A stretch of DNA of 64,000 nt from Gallaecimonas pentaromativorans (GTDB lineage Bacteria; Pseudomonadota; Gammaproteobacteria; Enterobacterales; Gallaecimonadaceae). Shown piece by piece: positions 7,906-15,255 of the stretch; position 1 is the first letter of the stretch, and each line of letters begins with the position of its first letter. Where the stretch lies: NCBI RefSeq assembly GCF_003751625.1, contig NZ_RJUL01000004.1, forward strand, positions 310,001 through 374,000, given 5' to 3'. The notes under the pieces are model-generated. The model was not told the origin of the DNA, did not search any database, and saw nothing but the letters and a program-made list of their open reading frames with translations. Both the position numbers and the translations under genes were made by a program.

Positions 7906-8643
7906 TTACAGCGACATGCCGCCATCGATGGTCAAACTGGCACCTGTCATATAACGCGACTCTTCACTGGCCAGATAAGACACCAGCTCTGCTATGTCAT
8001 TGGGCTGGCCTACCTGCTTAAGCGGAACCATGCCCCTTATCATGTCGATTTGGTCGATGGTCATGTCGGTTTCGATGGGGCCCGGCTGAATGTTATTGAC
8101 CCGGATCCCCCTCGGTGCCAAATCCAGGGCCAGGCCCTTAATCATCGCCGCTACCGCCGCTTTGCTCATGCCATAGACGGTGCCGATAGGGGTCAATGGC
8201 CGCACTGCGGAGTTGCTGCCAATGGTGATCACCCGGCCATTGTCTCCCATCCTGGCCACGGCGGCTTGGATTGCCAGGTACACACCGCGAATATTGACGC
8301 TCAATATCTCGTCCAGCGCCTCCACGGTGAAGGAGTCTATCTGGCCCAGCCGCAACAGCCCGGCATTGACCACCACCACATCCAAGCGCCCAAAGTGGGA
8401 CACCAGTTGCTGCACGGCCTGCTGGATAGCCTCGGCATCGGCACTGTCAGCCTTGATAGCCAGTGCCTGCCCGCCATTGGCCATCACCTCGGCTACCATC
8501 TCCTCGGCACTGTCAGGGCGGGATACATAGGTTAAGCCCACGGCAAAACCGTCTTTGGCAAGACGGCGAACGGCGGCTGCGCCAATCCCTCTTGAGCCGC
8601 CAAATACCAAGGCTACCTTGTTGTTACTTGTTACCTGCTTCAT
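7906..8643 (-). CDS. SDR-family NAD(P)-dependent oxidoreductase
   Basis: A 245-residue classical short-chain dehydrogenase. The nucleotide-binding GGSRGIG is at about residues 15-21, NAG follows at about 93-95, and the Ser-Tyr-Lys triad appears as GSNSA and YGMSK. The C-terminal GASLTIDGG closes the fold. It resembles FabG/BdcA-type enzymes; the substrate is unknown. ATG 8643 has GAGG about seven bases upstream; a TTG one codon earlier is unlikely. A TetR gene lies directly upstream on the same strand, and both genes have the same 19-bp operator in front, so the enzyme is probably derepressed by the TetR ligand. Confidence 0.88.
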   Translation of the reverse strand: MKQVTSNNKVALVFGGSRGIGAAAVRRLAKDGFAVGLTYVSRPDSAEEMVAEVMANGGQALAIKADSADAEAIQQAVQQLVSHFGRLDVVVVNAGLLRLGQIDSFTVEALDEILSVNIRGVYLAIQAAVARMGDNGRVITIGSNSAVRPLTPIGTVYGMSKAAVAAMIKGLALDLAPRGIRVNNIQPGPIETDMTIDQIDMIRGMVPLKQVGQPNDIAELVSYLASEESRYMTGASLTIDGGMSL

Positions 8644-8654
8644 CAAACACCTCG

Positions 8655-8673
8655 TTATGGACTAATTGGTCAA
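8655..8673. promoter_or_regulatory. Probable TetR operator before the SDR gene
   Basis: TTATGGACTAATTGGTCAA, 12 bp before the SDR start, matches 17 of 19 bases of the site at 9317-9335 before the tetR gene. The core GACTAATTGGTC is an imperfect palindrome. Confidence 0.7.
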
Positions 8674-8715
8674 TAATGATTGAAAAAAAGTGCCGACCCT
8701 TATCGGCACCCTTGG

Positions 8716-9300
8716 CTATCTGGGTTGCAGTCTGTCTGTCGCAAAGCGAGCTAGCTCGCAAAGTTCGTCCTGTTTGGCGCCGCCTCGCGCCGCAAGCTGG
8801 ATGCCGGTCATACTCATGAGTACATATCTGGCCATCAGCGTCGGATCGGGCTGCGTATCGATTTCACCACTCGCCTGCCCTTCCTTAATGCGAAGGGTCA
8901 ACCGTGCCAAAAGAGCAGCAGAACCCTTATCGCGCAAGGCCTGTAACTCAGGCTCACCGGCACCAAACTCGGAAGTCGACCCAAGGCCCATGCACCCGAG
9001 GCCTCGCAAGGTGTCGTCGTCAACCGCCAACCCCTCCAAGAGGGCCCGGATCCCCTCAAGGGCCGATACCGGCTGTTGCAGCCGCCTGAGGTGATCGGAG
9101 ATTGAGCCCTGCTGATAATCAGCCAGTACCTCAAGGTACAACTGCCACTTACCGCCAAAAGCGTTGTAGAGGCTTTGGCGGCCAATACCCATCGCCTTTA
9201 GCAACTCGTCTGTGGAGGTCGCGGCGTAGCCCCTCGCCCAGAACACCTGCCGGGCAAGTTGCAAAACGCTGTCGCGATCAAATTCTCTTGGTCTAGCCAT
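8716..9300 (-). CDS. TetR/AcrR-family repressor
   Basis: A 194-residue TetR-type regulator. The N-terminal DNA-binding domain covers residues 1-50 with the HTH TSTDELLKAMGIGRQSLYNAFGGKWQLY. The rest is a helical ligand-binding and dimer domain containing CMGLGSTSEFGAGEPE. ATG 9300 has AGGG seven bases upstream. Two near-identical operators, at 9317-9335 before itself and at 8655-8673 before the SDR gene, suggest autorepression and control of the SDR gene. The ligand is unknown; an electrophile or quinone-type inducer is common for such pairs but is not shown here. Confidence 0.9.
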   Translation of the reverse strand: MARPREFDRDSVLQLARQVFWARGYAATSTDELLKAMGIGRQSLYNAFGGKWQLYLEVLADYQQGSISDHLRRLQQPVSALEGIRALLEGLAVDDDTLRGLGCMGLGSTSEFGAGEPELQALRDKGSAALLARLTLRIKEGQASGEIDTQPDPTLMARYVLMSMTGIQLAARGGAKQDELCELARFATDRLQPR

Positions 9301-9316
9301 GCCTGCACCCTAAAGG

Positions 9317-9335
9317 TTATGGACTAATCAGTCAA
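9317..9335. promoter_or_regulatory. Probable TetR operator before tetR
   Basis: TTATGGACTAATCAGTCAA, 16 bp before the tetR start; the core GACTAATCAGTC is palindromic at 10 of 12 positions and the site copies 8655-8673 except for two central bases. Confidence 0.7.
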
Positions 9336-9451
9336 GATAAAGAGAGAGGGGATCTCAAACCCCCTTCTCGTGAAACCTCTACAGGGATCACCCGCCTTGT
9401 CGAGCACGATATAAAGCATTGTCACAGGGCTAGAAGCGATACAGGTACAAC

Positions 9452-9480
9452 AAAAAGGGCGCTGAATCAGCGCCCTTTTT
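9452..9480 (-). terminator. Terminator of the cold shock gene
   Basis: GGGCGCTGA and TCAGCGCCC form a long stem flanked by A5 and T5; on the minus strand the T-run follows the cold shock gene. Confidence 0.8.
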
Positions 9481-9496
9481 GTTACCGGTGGCCGTC

Positions 9497-9703
9497 TTAC
9501 AGAGGGCGAACCTTGTTAGCACAAGGACCTTTTTGGCCCTGGCCTACTTCAAATTCAACGGCTTGGCCCTCTGCCAGAGTGGCGTAACCACCACCGGCTT
9601 GAATTTCTGAGTGGTGAACAAACAGGTCTTTGCTACCATCTTCCGGAGTAATAAAACCAAAGCCTTTATCGGCGTTGAACCACTTAACTGTACCTTTACT
9701 CAT
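9497..9703 (-). CDS. CspA-family cold shock protein
   Basis: A 68-residue OB-fold cold shock domain starting [13 protein letters not shown]1 (KGFGFI) and RNP2 (LFVHH) bind single-stranded RNA and DNA; the protein acts as an RNA chaperone in the cytoplasm. ATG 9703 is chosen over an upstream in-frame ATG because family members begin at MSKGTV. A long AT-rich stretch precedes the gene, as is usual for cold-inducible csp genes with long 5' leaders, though no cold box could be confirmed. A second family member (cspD) is at 34.1 kb. Confidence 0.93.
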   Translation of the reverse strand: MSKGTVKWFNADKGFGFITPEDGSKDLFVHHSEIQAGGGYATLAEGQAVEFEVGQGQKGPCANKVRPL

Positions 9704-10785
9704 AATGTGCTCTGTTCTCAAGGGGTGAGCGTCAACATTCTGCGTTCGCTATCACCATGACGAAAACAGATACTAAAATTCTGGAGCATACATCGTTGCT
9801 CACCTTTTTATTAGAACCGACAATGCACCCCAAGGGCAATCTTTATATTCTTTTTAGGGCAATTAAAATATAAGAACATTTTCGACATGATAAAATCCAA
9901 AAAAGCAAGGGAAAATTAAATATTTATTGGTGCGACCGATTAGAGTTTCATTTTTTCGTTGCCGCAATAAAAAATATCCGGAGAATTTATTGCTCTTTTC
10001 AATTATTTAAACTAAGGGAATAGGTATTTTTTGGGTTGTCATTTCCGAACTGCGAAATGGCGCTGTTACGTGCCTTAAGTGAACCGAGCCTTACACTCAG
10101 TAGCTGTCCCGGCACCACATCAGCCAATGAAAGGCATTCTGCCAGCCACCGATGAAGTAGCCCCCACAGGCAAAGCGCTGAACTCCAAAATGGCCTTTAC
10201 ACGGCCGATCCAGATAACAGATGGATAAACGCCAGTTGGGCCACCGTTGCCATAGAACGTACAACTCGGTGCTACCGCCCCCCATTTTAAGGGGAATTGA
10301 TTGAGATAGTTGCTACGCGATGATGAGATACCCCAAACACGGCTAAATGAGGCAATAATAATCGCCAAAGTCAAGACAATGAATCGTATCAAGTAAAGCT
10401 ATTTCCCCTTCTGAGGGCCCAGCTATTGGTTTTATCCCCCCCTCCGGCAGAGCTTAACCCAAAATACTCGCAGCATCTTATTACGATAGACTTCAACGTA
10501 ACAGCGAGCCAAATTACCACTGCGCAACGGGGTATTTTTTCATGAAAATGATAAGAACCTAGCCTGCCACAAACTGTAATTATTTTGGTGCTAGAGGATT
10601 AACTTTGGCGCCAGAGCCAAAATAGCATGAAATATGCGTAGGCACTGCTCTCACATCACAGAACAAGGAATACATCCTCCCTCCATGGCCTTCGAAGACC
10701 TGGCATAAAACTTTAGTTCGGTTAAACCCGGCCAAGCACCTAGACTATATCCAACTGACACCACGGCTTAGCTGAGGCGCAATCA
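9704..10785. other. Gene-poor stretch before the PAS-MCP gene
   Basis: About 1.1 kb. Bases 9720-10020 are AT-rich and probably include the cold shock gene leader and promoter. A weak minus-strand frame lies at 10120-10392. Bases 10393-10785 hold only an 8-bp inverted repeat (TATTTTGG at 10581 and CCAAAATA at 10617). No confident gene, tRNA or mobile element was seen. Confidence 0.6.
10120..10392 (-). CDS. Possible small exported protein, perhaps frameshifted
   Basis: Ninety codons opening at a TTG (10392). The first 20 residues (IRFIVLTLAIIIASFSRVWG) look like a signal peptide. At a run of six C (minus-strand G6) near 10277-10282 the frame can be exchanged with a second frame, which ends at 10097 and reads like a more natural, tryptophan- and cysteine-rich tail (about 62 residues). 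This may be one small secreted protein broken by a homopolymer indel, a sequencing error, or chance. There is no good ribosome site and no homologue is recognised. Confidence 0.25.
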   Translation of the reverse strand: MIRFIVLTLAIIIASFSRVWGISSSRSNYLNQFPLKWGAVAPSCTFYGNGGPTGVYPSVIWIGRVKAILEFSALPVGATSSVAGRMPFIG

Positions 10786-12102
10786 ATGTTTGGCTCCAAA
10801 CTCAAAAAGGAAAATCAGGCGTTACGTGACGAGCTGTATAGCTTGAAGCAGGAGCGTGAGGGCCTGTACAACGAGATGCTGTCTCTTCAACTCGACAGCC
10901 AAGGCAAGGTGCTTACCGTTAATGAGGAGTTCGAGCGCGAATTGCAATTAAGCGGCGCTGAGATCGCCGGTCGGCCACTCAAGGAACTGGTGCCCAAAGA
11001 GCATCGCGGCACCGACCATTACAAACGGATGTGCGAAGCCATCGTTAGCCAAGAGCACTGGGTTGGCGCGCTGCAACTGGGTAACAGCAAAGGTGCCCAG
11101 TTCTGGCTTCGCGCTATTCTCCACCCCGTTCAATACCGGGGCCAAGGCATTAGTCATTTCACCCTTTATGCGACCAACCTGACCCGTACTATTGAAAGCT
11201 CGTTGCATTACGAGAACCTGATAAAAGCCCTGCAACGCTCAACGGCGGTCATTGAGTTTGATATGACGGGCCAGGTACTCACCGCCAACGAGATTTTTCT
11301 TCGGGCTATGGGATATCGCCTGCAGGACATCAAAGGCAAACATCACCGCATGTTTTGTACCGGCCAGGAGGTTAACTCCCCTGCCTACGAGCAATTTTGG
11401 AGCGAATTGCGCCGCGGCCAATTCTCGTCAGGCCGGTTTCAGCGCATCGATTGCAATGGCAATAATGTCTGGCTGGAAGCCTCGTACAACCCGATTTCCG
11501 ACATGAACGGCAAGTTTTATAAGGTCGTTAAGTTTGCCTCGATAGTGACCGAGCAGGTGAGCCGAGAAGAAGCTATCTCCGAGGCAGCCAATGTGGCTTT
11601 TGATACCTCCCAGGCCACCGATGCCAGTGCCCGTAATGGCCGCAAGGTTATGAAGGAAACCGAGTCGGTGATGCAGCGGCTGTCAGAGCAAATGAGCAAA
11701 GCCTCAAAAGGCATTGCCGATCTGGATAACCAGTCCCAGCAGATCAGCGCCATTATTCAAAGCATCAGCAGCATCGCCGACCAAACCAACCTGCTGGCCC
11801 TAAATGCCGCCATTGAAGCAGCCCGCGCCGGCGAACAAGGCCGTGGTTTTGCCGTTGTAGCCGACGAGGTGCGGTCGCTGGCCTCTCGCACCACCTCTGC
11901 AACGGATGAAATCGTCGGCGTGGTAGGGCAAAACCAGACCCTCACCGCCAACGCGGTAGGGATCATCGAAGGTGGCAGGGAGCAAGCAGAGAAGGTAATG
12001 GTGCTGGTAAAACAGGCGGGACTGGTTATCGAAGAAATTCAAGAAGGCGCCCAAAAAGTGGTGGCCGCCGTCTCGCAATTTTCAAACCAGCTTTCAGACT
12101 AA
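10786..12102 (+). CDS. Soluble PAS-PAS-MCP receptor, BdlA-like
   Basis: A 438-residue protein with no membrane helix. A short coiled coil (1-35) precedes PAS 1 (about 40-145) and PAS 2 (about 150-260, with HHRMFC and [15 protein letters not shown]). The C-terminal chemoreceptor signalling hairpin contains the conserved tip [34 protein letters not shown]. The plan matches Pseudomonas BdlA, which controls biofilm dispersal, and soluble Aer-like receptors. It should dock with CheA/CheW in the cytoplasm. No chemotaxis genes adjoin. GAGG lies eight bases before the ATG. PAS ligands (haem, FAD or none) cannot be told from sequence. Confidence 0.88.
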   Translation: MFGSKLKKENQALRDELYSLKQEREGLYNEMLSLQLDSQGKVLTVNEEFERELQLSGAEIAGRPLKELVPKEHRGTDHYKRMCEAIVSQEHWVGALQLGNSKGAQFWLRAILHPVQYRGQGISHFTLYATNLTRTIESSLHYENLIKALQRSTAVIEFDMTGQVLTANEIFLRAMGYRLQDIKGKHHRMFCTGQEVNSPAYEQFWSELRRGQFSSGRFQRIDCNGNNVWLEASYNPISDMNGKFYKVVKFASIVTEQVSREEAISEAANVAFDTSQATDASARNGRKVMKETESVMQRLSEQMSKASKGIADLDNQSQQISAIIQSISSIADQTNLLALNAAIEAARAGEQGRGFAVVADEVRSLASRTTSATDEIVGVVGQNQTLTANAVGIIEGGREQAEKVMVLVKQAGLVIEEIQEGAQKVVAAVSQFSNQLSD

Positions 12103-12180
12103 ACCACAGCCACTCTCGCCGGAGTTTGCCCGCCACCCTAAGCGAGCAATGGGGAGAGTGGCGTTATTTTAAAAACGACA

Positions 12181-12214
12181 GCAGCGTAAACTACCAGCTA
12201 CGCTGCCTTTTATT
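12181..12214 (+). terminator. Possible terminator downstream of the PAS-MCP gene
   Basis: GCAGCGTA, 10-nt loop, TACGCTGC, then CTTTTATT. It is about 80 bp after the receptor stop and overlaps the 3' end of the transposase remnant. Confidence 0.4.
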
Positions 12215-12370
12215 GGCCAGTTGCCAACCAACTTGGGCGTTGTTTCCCAAATCCACTGAACCAATCCGCCTGACTGTGATCCGGTGCGGTTCATGGCTCC
12301 ACAGCACGGCTTTTTTCTTGAACCCCAGGCTGTACTGCTGGGTGCGTTTTCCGGTCTTGTAAGCAGGCAT
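12191..12370 (-). pseudogene. IS3-family transposase OrfA remnant
   Basis: Minus-strand codons from ATG 12370 read MPAYKTGKRTQQYSLGFKKK, continuing AVLWSHEPHR. This is the characteristic N-terminus of an IS3-group OrfA (HTH part). After about 30 residues the match is lost and the frame ends at 59 codons, so most of OrfA and all of OrfB are gone. The bases upstream (12371 to about 12427) look like the left end of the element and adjoin a truncated attC. The element seems to have inserted into the cassette array end and then decayed or been deleted together with flanking DNA. Confidence 0.75.
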
Positions 12371-12427
12371 CGACGTCCTCTCGGTGAGTTAGCGATGCGT
12401 GTCCGTTAAAGCGGGTGAGGTCCACCA

Positions 12428-12450
12428 TCCGGTTGATTGCTTTGTTATAC
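12428..12450 (-). repeat. Truncated attC
   Basis: On the minus strand GTATAACAAAGCAATCAACC is a typical 5' half of an attC (R'' box). The distal half is missing because IS3-type sequence begins here. Confidence 0.6.
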
Positions 12451-12463
12451 GTGCTGTTAGGGG

Positions 12464-12988
12464 TTAAACAGGCTCTTGGCTTGACAAAATAAGTTCTTTG
12501 GAAATTTTACAGCGATACTTTTTATCTGTTTGATCTACACAATAGCCAAATATTTTTGCCTTCTGTTGTTCAAGAAAAACTCTCTTGATGTCTCTTGCAT
12601 AGAAATATTGAGATGCAGACTGACCTCCTTGAATAAGCTGAACTTCATCAAGGAAGGTTTCTTTAGACTTATGCAGATCTACAGCAGACAATTTTTTTGA
12701 ATCAAAACCAGCCTCAGTTAAGGAAGAATGAACTTCATTTGGTATTTTCTTAACTTGCATTACATTTCCTTCAACCTCAAAACCATATTCCTTAATATAC
12801 ACAGCCACAGAAGAACAATTCGTGATCTCTAAAAGACCAAACGTTGTTATTGTTTTATCAGGAAAACATAAAAAACCCATTTCAAATTTTGGCCTCAACC
12901 TTCTACGACCACGAAGTAACGTGATAGTTGATAATACTGCACCATAAATCGCAATTACTAAGGTTAAATATGGTAGATAGTCTTTCAT
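12464..12988 (-). CDS. Cassette gene: hypothetical protein with one N-terminal membrane helix
   Basis: A 174-residue protein starting MKDYLPYLTLVIAIYGAVLS, a single hydrophobic helix, followed by a basic patch (RGRRRLRPK) and a soluble, probably beta-rich domain of about 135 residues. The topology suggests an inner-membrane anchor with a cytoplasmic domain. No family is recognised. ATG 12988 is chosen because the longer frame to 13048 runs through the neighbouring attC. It is the last intact cassette before the array is cut by IS3 sequence. Function unknown. Confidence 0.7.
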   Translation of the reverse strand: MKDYLPYLTLVIAIYGAVLSTITLLRGRRRLRPKFEMGFLCFPDKTITTFGLLEITNCSSVAVYIKEYGFEVEGNVMQVKKIPNEVHSSLTEAGFDSKKLSAVDLHKSKETFLDEVQLIQGGQSASQYFYARDIKRVFLEQQKAKIFGYCVDQTDKKYRCKISKELILSSQEPV

Positions 12989-12999
12989 TTGCACCTTCG

Positions 13000-13139
13000 T
13001 ATAACGCCCTGTTAAGGTGTGAGCAACGCAATACAAAAGCTCCCGCATACCACCTTAAACACTAAACGCAACGCAACGCAACGCAACGCATAGTAAAAAT
13101 GCCACGCGTTGCGAATCACTCTTAAACAGTTTGTTAGGT
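13000..13139 (-). repeat. attC, long Vibrio-type
   Basis: About 140 bp. Minus-strand start ACCTAACAAACTGTTTAAG pairs with the end CTTAACAGGGCGTTATAC; inner arms GTGA/TCAC and GCAACGC/GCGTTGC also pair. Length and sequence recall the long Vibrio repeats. The TIR gene stop codon abuts it. Confidence 0.85.
13066..13090. repeat. Five tandem ACGCA units inside attC
   Basis: ACGCA is repeated five times without error within the variable loop of the attC at 13000-13139. Confidence 0.95.
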
Positions 13140-14060
13140 TCATTTTTTTATGGATTCAACAAGCTCTTTGAAAACTTTTAATAGATTAGGGTCGTAATCA
13201 TCAGTTTTATAACGTTCAGTTGTATTTTTCGGCGATGTATTCCAGTTTTCAAAAACCTTGTACATTTCATCTTTGGTAAACTCATCACTAAACATCTGAA
13301 TGAAGATTTTCCCAAAGGAAATTGCGTGAATTCTCTCTCCAAGAGTCATCGACTCATCTAGTGCTATTTTACTCATCAAGAATGAATATCTAGAGCAAGC
13401 TACAGTAAAGGATAGAGCCAAACCCGTCTTTATTAACGAGTAGGCTAATGATTTCATATCAACATGAGGACTAGTAAAAGATACGTTACTCAATAAATAA
13501 ACAGCGGAACCAGCTAGGAACAAAAAGCCAATAACGTTCCAAAGGTAATAAGTTCGCTTTGAGTTTTTTTGCTTAATCTCAAGATCACTGATAATGCTCT
13601 TTATGTAATCATCTGTACTTCTTTTAATATTGTCGCTTTTCTCTTTTCGAGCTTCCCTCCTACCAAGTAAAAGAGACATGCTTTCAAGGATTTTCGGGAT
13701 TACCTCTTCAATATTTCCACTTATACTTTGAAGATAGAGCTTGTGTTTTATAGTGTCTGGTATTTCAGGCTCTCCAAGCACCACTGGGATTAAACTGAAC
13801 TGAGGTCGTTCTGACGAATATGACAAGGCAGCACCAATTTCGCTCATAACCCACTTGGAATTGTTGGAGTTATCTGAAATTAACACGATCATAAAATCAG
13901 ATTTTCTCAGGTTTTGAAAAAGAGTAGATGATATGTCTTGACCAGGTAGCAAGGAATCAACATCCATGATGATCTCATGCCCATTGTCTTTAAGCGATTC
14001 ACTTAATGTAATCGCTGCGGCTCTATCAGAACCAGAATATGAAAGATAAACCTTTGCCAT
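13140..14060 (-). CDS. Cassette gene: TIR-domain protein with two membrane helices
   Basis: A 306-residue protein. Residues 1-130 are a TIR domain: KVYLSYSGSDR (3-13), DVDSLLPGQDI (33-43), and SKWVMSEIGAAL (68-79), in which Glu74 sits at the NADase catalytic position of bacterial TIRs. A charged linker (134-170) is followed by two membrane helices at about 172-190 and 205-223, then an 80-residue cytosolic tail. Bacterial TIR domains are often NAD+-cleaving effectors of anti-phage systems, and membrane-anchored forms exist. No sensor or partner gene is in the same cassette, so it would have to act alone. TIR fold is sure; defence is inference. Confidence 0.88.
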   Translation of the reverse strand: MAKVYLSYSGSDRAAAITLSESLKDNGHEIIMDVDSLLPGQDISSTLFQNLRKSDFMIVLISDNSNNSKWVMSEIGAALSYSSERPQFSLIPVVLGEPEIPDTIKHKLYLQSISGNIEEVIPKILESMSLLLGRREARKEKSDNIKRSTDDYIKSIISDLEIKQKNSKRTYYLWNVIGFLFLAGSAVYLLSNVSFTSPHVDMKSLAYSLIKTGLALSFTVACSRYSFLMSKIALDESMTLGERIHAISFGKIFIQMFSDEFTKDEMYKVFENWNTSPKNTTERYKTDDYDPNLLKVFKELVESIKK

Positions 14061-14102
14061 TATCTAAATTAAACTCCCATGAAAACAGAATGATGACAAT
14101 GA

Positions 14103-14175
14103 ACCTAACGCCCAAAGCAGCGGCGCGCGTTAGCGCGTCCAGCCCGCAGGGCGATGCTGCCTTTGTTTGTTATGC
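14103..14175 (-). repeat. attC
   Basis: 73 bp. Minus-strand GCATAACAAACAAAGGCAGC pairs with GCTGCTTTGGGCGTTAGGT; the central part is GC-rich. Confidence 0.88.
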
Positions 14176-14180
14176 GTATA

Positions 14181-14507
14181 TTACTCATCGATTTCTACGA
14201 ACACGCCAGATTCATTTCTTTCAAACGCGCTACCTATAGGCGAATTTAACAATGGGATAATTTCTGGGTCGTAGTTTGCAATTGTATTTACGTCGTAAAT
14301 TTCGTGATTCGCTGGCTCATCCATGTATTCTTGAGATTCATAGCCTGACATAAAGCACCAACCACTATCTTGAGGATTATTTGGCGCCTCGCGATACATG
14401 TAGCCAACAGGCTTGCCTTCCACCGTAATCATATCTGTAGCGATACAACCACCATGCCCTTTAGCTAATTCCTTTATTTGCTCGGCTTTAAGCTTGAAAT
14501 TTTTCAC
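14181..14507 (-). CDS. Cassette gene: Imm33/DUF2185-like protein
   Basis: A 108-residue protein. GTG 14507 is taken as start because AAGGA lies seven bases upstream; the longer frame runs through attC. The sequence GGCIATDMIT, then GYMYREAP, and SGWCFMSGYESQEYMDEP matches the DUF2185 family, named Imm33 as an immunity domain of polymorphic toxin systems. The next part, IYDVNTIANYDPEIIPLLNSPIGSAFER, also fits. It is a small cytosolic protein. No toxin is encoded beside it, so it could be an orphan immunity gene carried as a cassette. Family call fairly sure; activity not shown. Confidence 0.72.
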   Translation of the reverse strand: MKNFKLKAEQIKELAKGHGGCIATDMITVEGKPVGYMYREAPNNPQDSGWCFMSGYESQEYMDEPANHEIYDVNTIANYDPEIIPLLNSPIGSAFERNESGVFVEIDE

Positions 14508-14522
14508 GATTCTTTCCTTTAC

Positions 14523-14594
14523 GCATAACGCCTGCATTTGCGGCTGGTTTGGAGCGCAGCGTAAAACCAGTCCGCCAACATGCAATGGTTAGAG
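14523..14594 (-). repeat. attC
   Basis: 72 bp. Minus-strand CTCTAACCATTGCATGTTGG opens it and TGCAGGCGTTATGC closes it; arms ATTGCA/TGCA and GGCGGACTGG/CCAG pair. It includes the stop codon of the gene at 14589-15059. Confidence 0.9.
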
Positions 14595-15059
14595 CGATTT
14601 ATCAATTTTGCCCGACCACAGCCATTTTTCTTCGATGATTGGACTTCCATAAGTCTCCACCAGCATCATCTCGAACTTCTCATTCTTGTCGTTAATTGCT
14701 GAGATTGGCCCCCAGCCACTGCAGATGACCGTCCCATCGGGAGCAGTCGTCTTTGACAAAAAGGCCCGACCTTCAACGAGGTCGCCGAACATCAAAACCG
14801 CCTCATCTAACATTGCGTCTACTGGCTCTGGATAGCCTCGACGCTCCATCTCTGCAGGATCCACGCGGGAGTGAATTATGTTGCACGAGAGCGTAATAGA
14901 TGTAGCTTCAACTCGTGCGACCAGTTGCCCGATGTCGGCGCATGGCGAACGAGTAGAGACACAGAGAGCATCATGGTCATCTCGATAGACCGCAACTTTA
15001 ATATCAACTCTGTCTTCCAGTTTTTCTCTGAATCTAGCCTCAATCTCCTTGGTTTCCAT
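14589..15059 (-). CDS. Cassette gene: hypothetical protein
   Basis: A 156-residue soluble, acidic protein starting METKEIEARFREKLEDRVD. No signal peptide or membrane helix, and no known motif stands out. AGAGGG lies five bases before ATG 15059, and that SD overlaps the end of the preceding attC, so translation is set by the recombination junction, as is common in cassettes. The stop codon lies inside its own attC. No family recognised, no function proposed. Confidence 0.7.
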   Translation of the reverse strand: METKEIEARFREKLEDRVDIKVAVYRDDHDALCVSTRSPCADIGQLVARVEATSITLSCNIIHSRVDPAEMERRGYPEPVDAMLDEAVLMFGDLVEGRAFLSKTTAPDGTVICSGWGPISAINDKNEKFEMMLVETYGSPIIEEKWLWSGKIDKSL

Positions 15060-15065
15060 GAATCC

Positions 15066-15158
15066 CTCTAACGCCCGGCTTTAGGGCGGACTTGTTGCCG
15101 CGCAGCGGCGGAAAGGCCGTCCCAGCCCCATAGGGGCGACAACAGCCGTTTGTTAGCT
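15066..15158 (-). repeat. attC
   Basis: 93 bp. Minus strand AGCTAACAAACGGCTGTTG to GCCGGGCGTTAGAG, with pairing arms AAACGGCT/AGCCGGGC and a strong GCCGCTGCGCGGC inner hairpin. Confidence 0.88.
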
Positions 15159-15179
15159 AGCACCGAACCAAAAAACAAC

Positions 15180-15233
15180 TTGACAAATTCTTGGTTAAAT
15201 GATCCAATTTATCAGAAATTAAATTTCTGATAA
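15180..15233 (+). promoter_or_regulatory. Private promoter and 25-bp palindromic operator of the HTH cassette
   Basis: TTGACA at 15180-15185 is a consensus -35; no good -10 is seen at 17 bp. Bases 15209-15233 are a perfect palindrome with 12-bp arms (TTATCAGAAATT) around a central A, ending 22 bp before the HTH gene start. It is a likely binding site for the HTH protein itself. Confidence 0.65.
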
Positions 15234-15255
15234 CGGCTGAAGGGGTAAGTTTATT

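Noticed and set aside
10581-10624. Inverted repeat TATTTTGG/CCAAAATA as a regulatory site of the PAS-MCP gene
   Set aside because: Arms of eight bases 28 bp apart in AT-rich DNA are likely by chance, and no promoter could be placed around them.
12126-12362. A 78-codon plus-strand frame after the PAS-MCP gene
   Set aside because: It is the antisense shadow of the transposase remnant.
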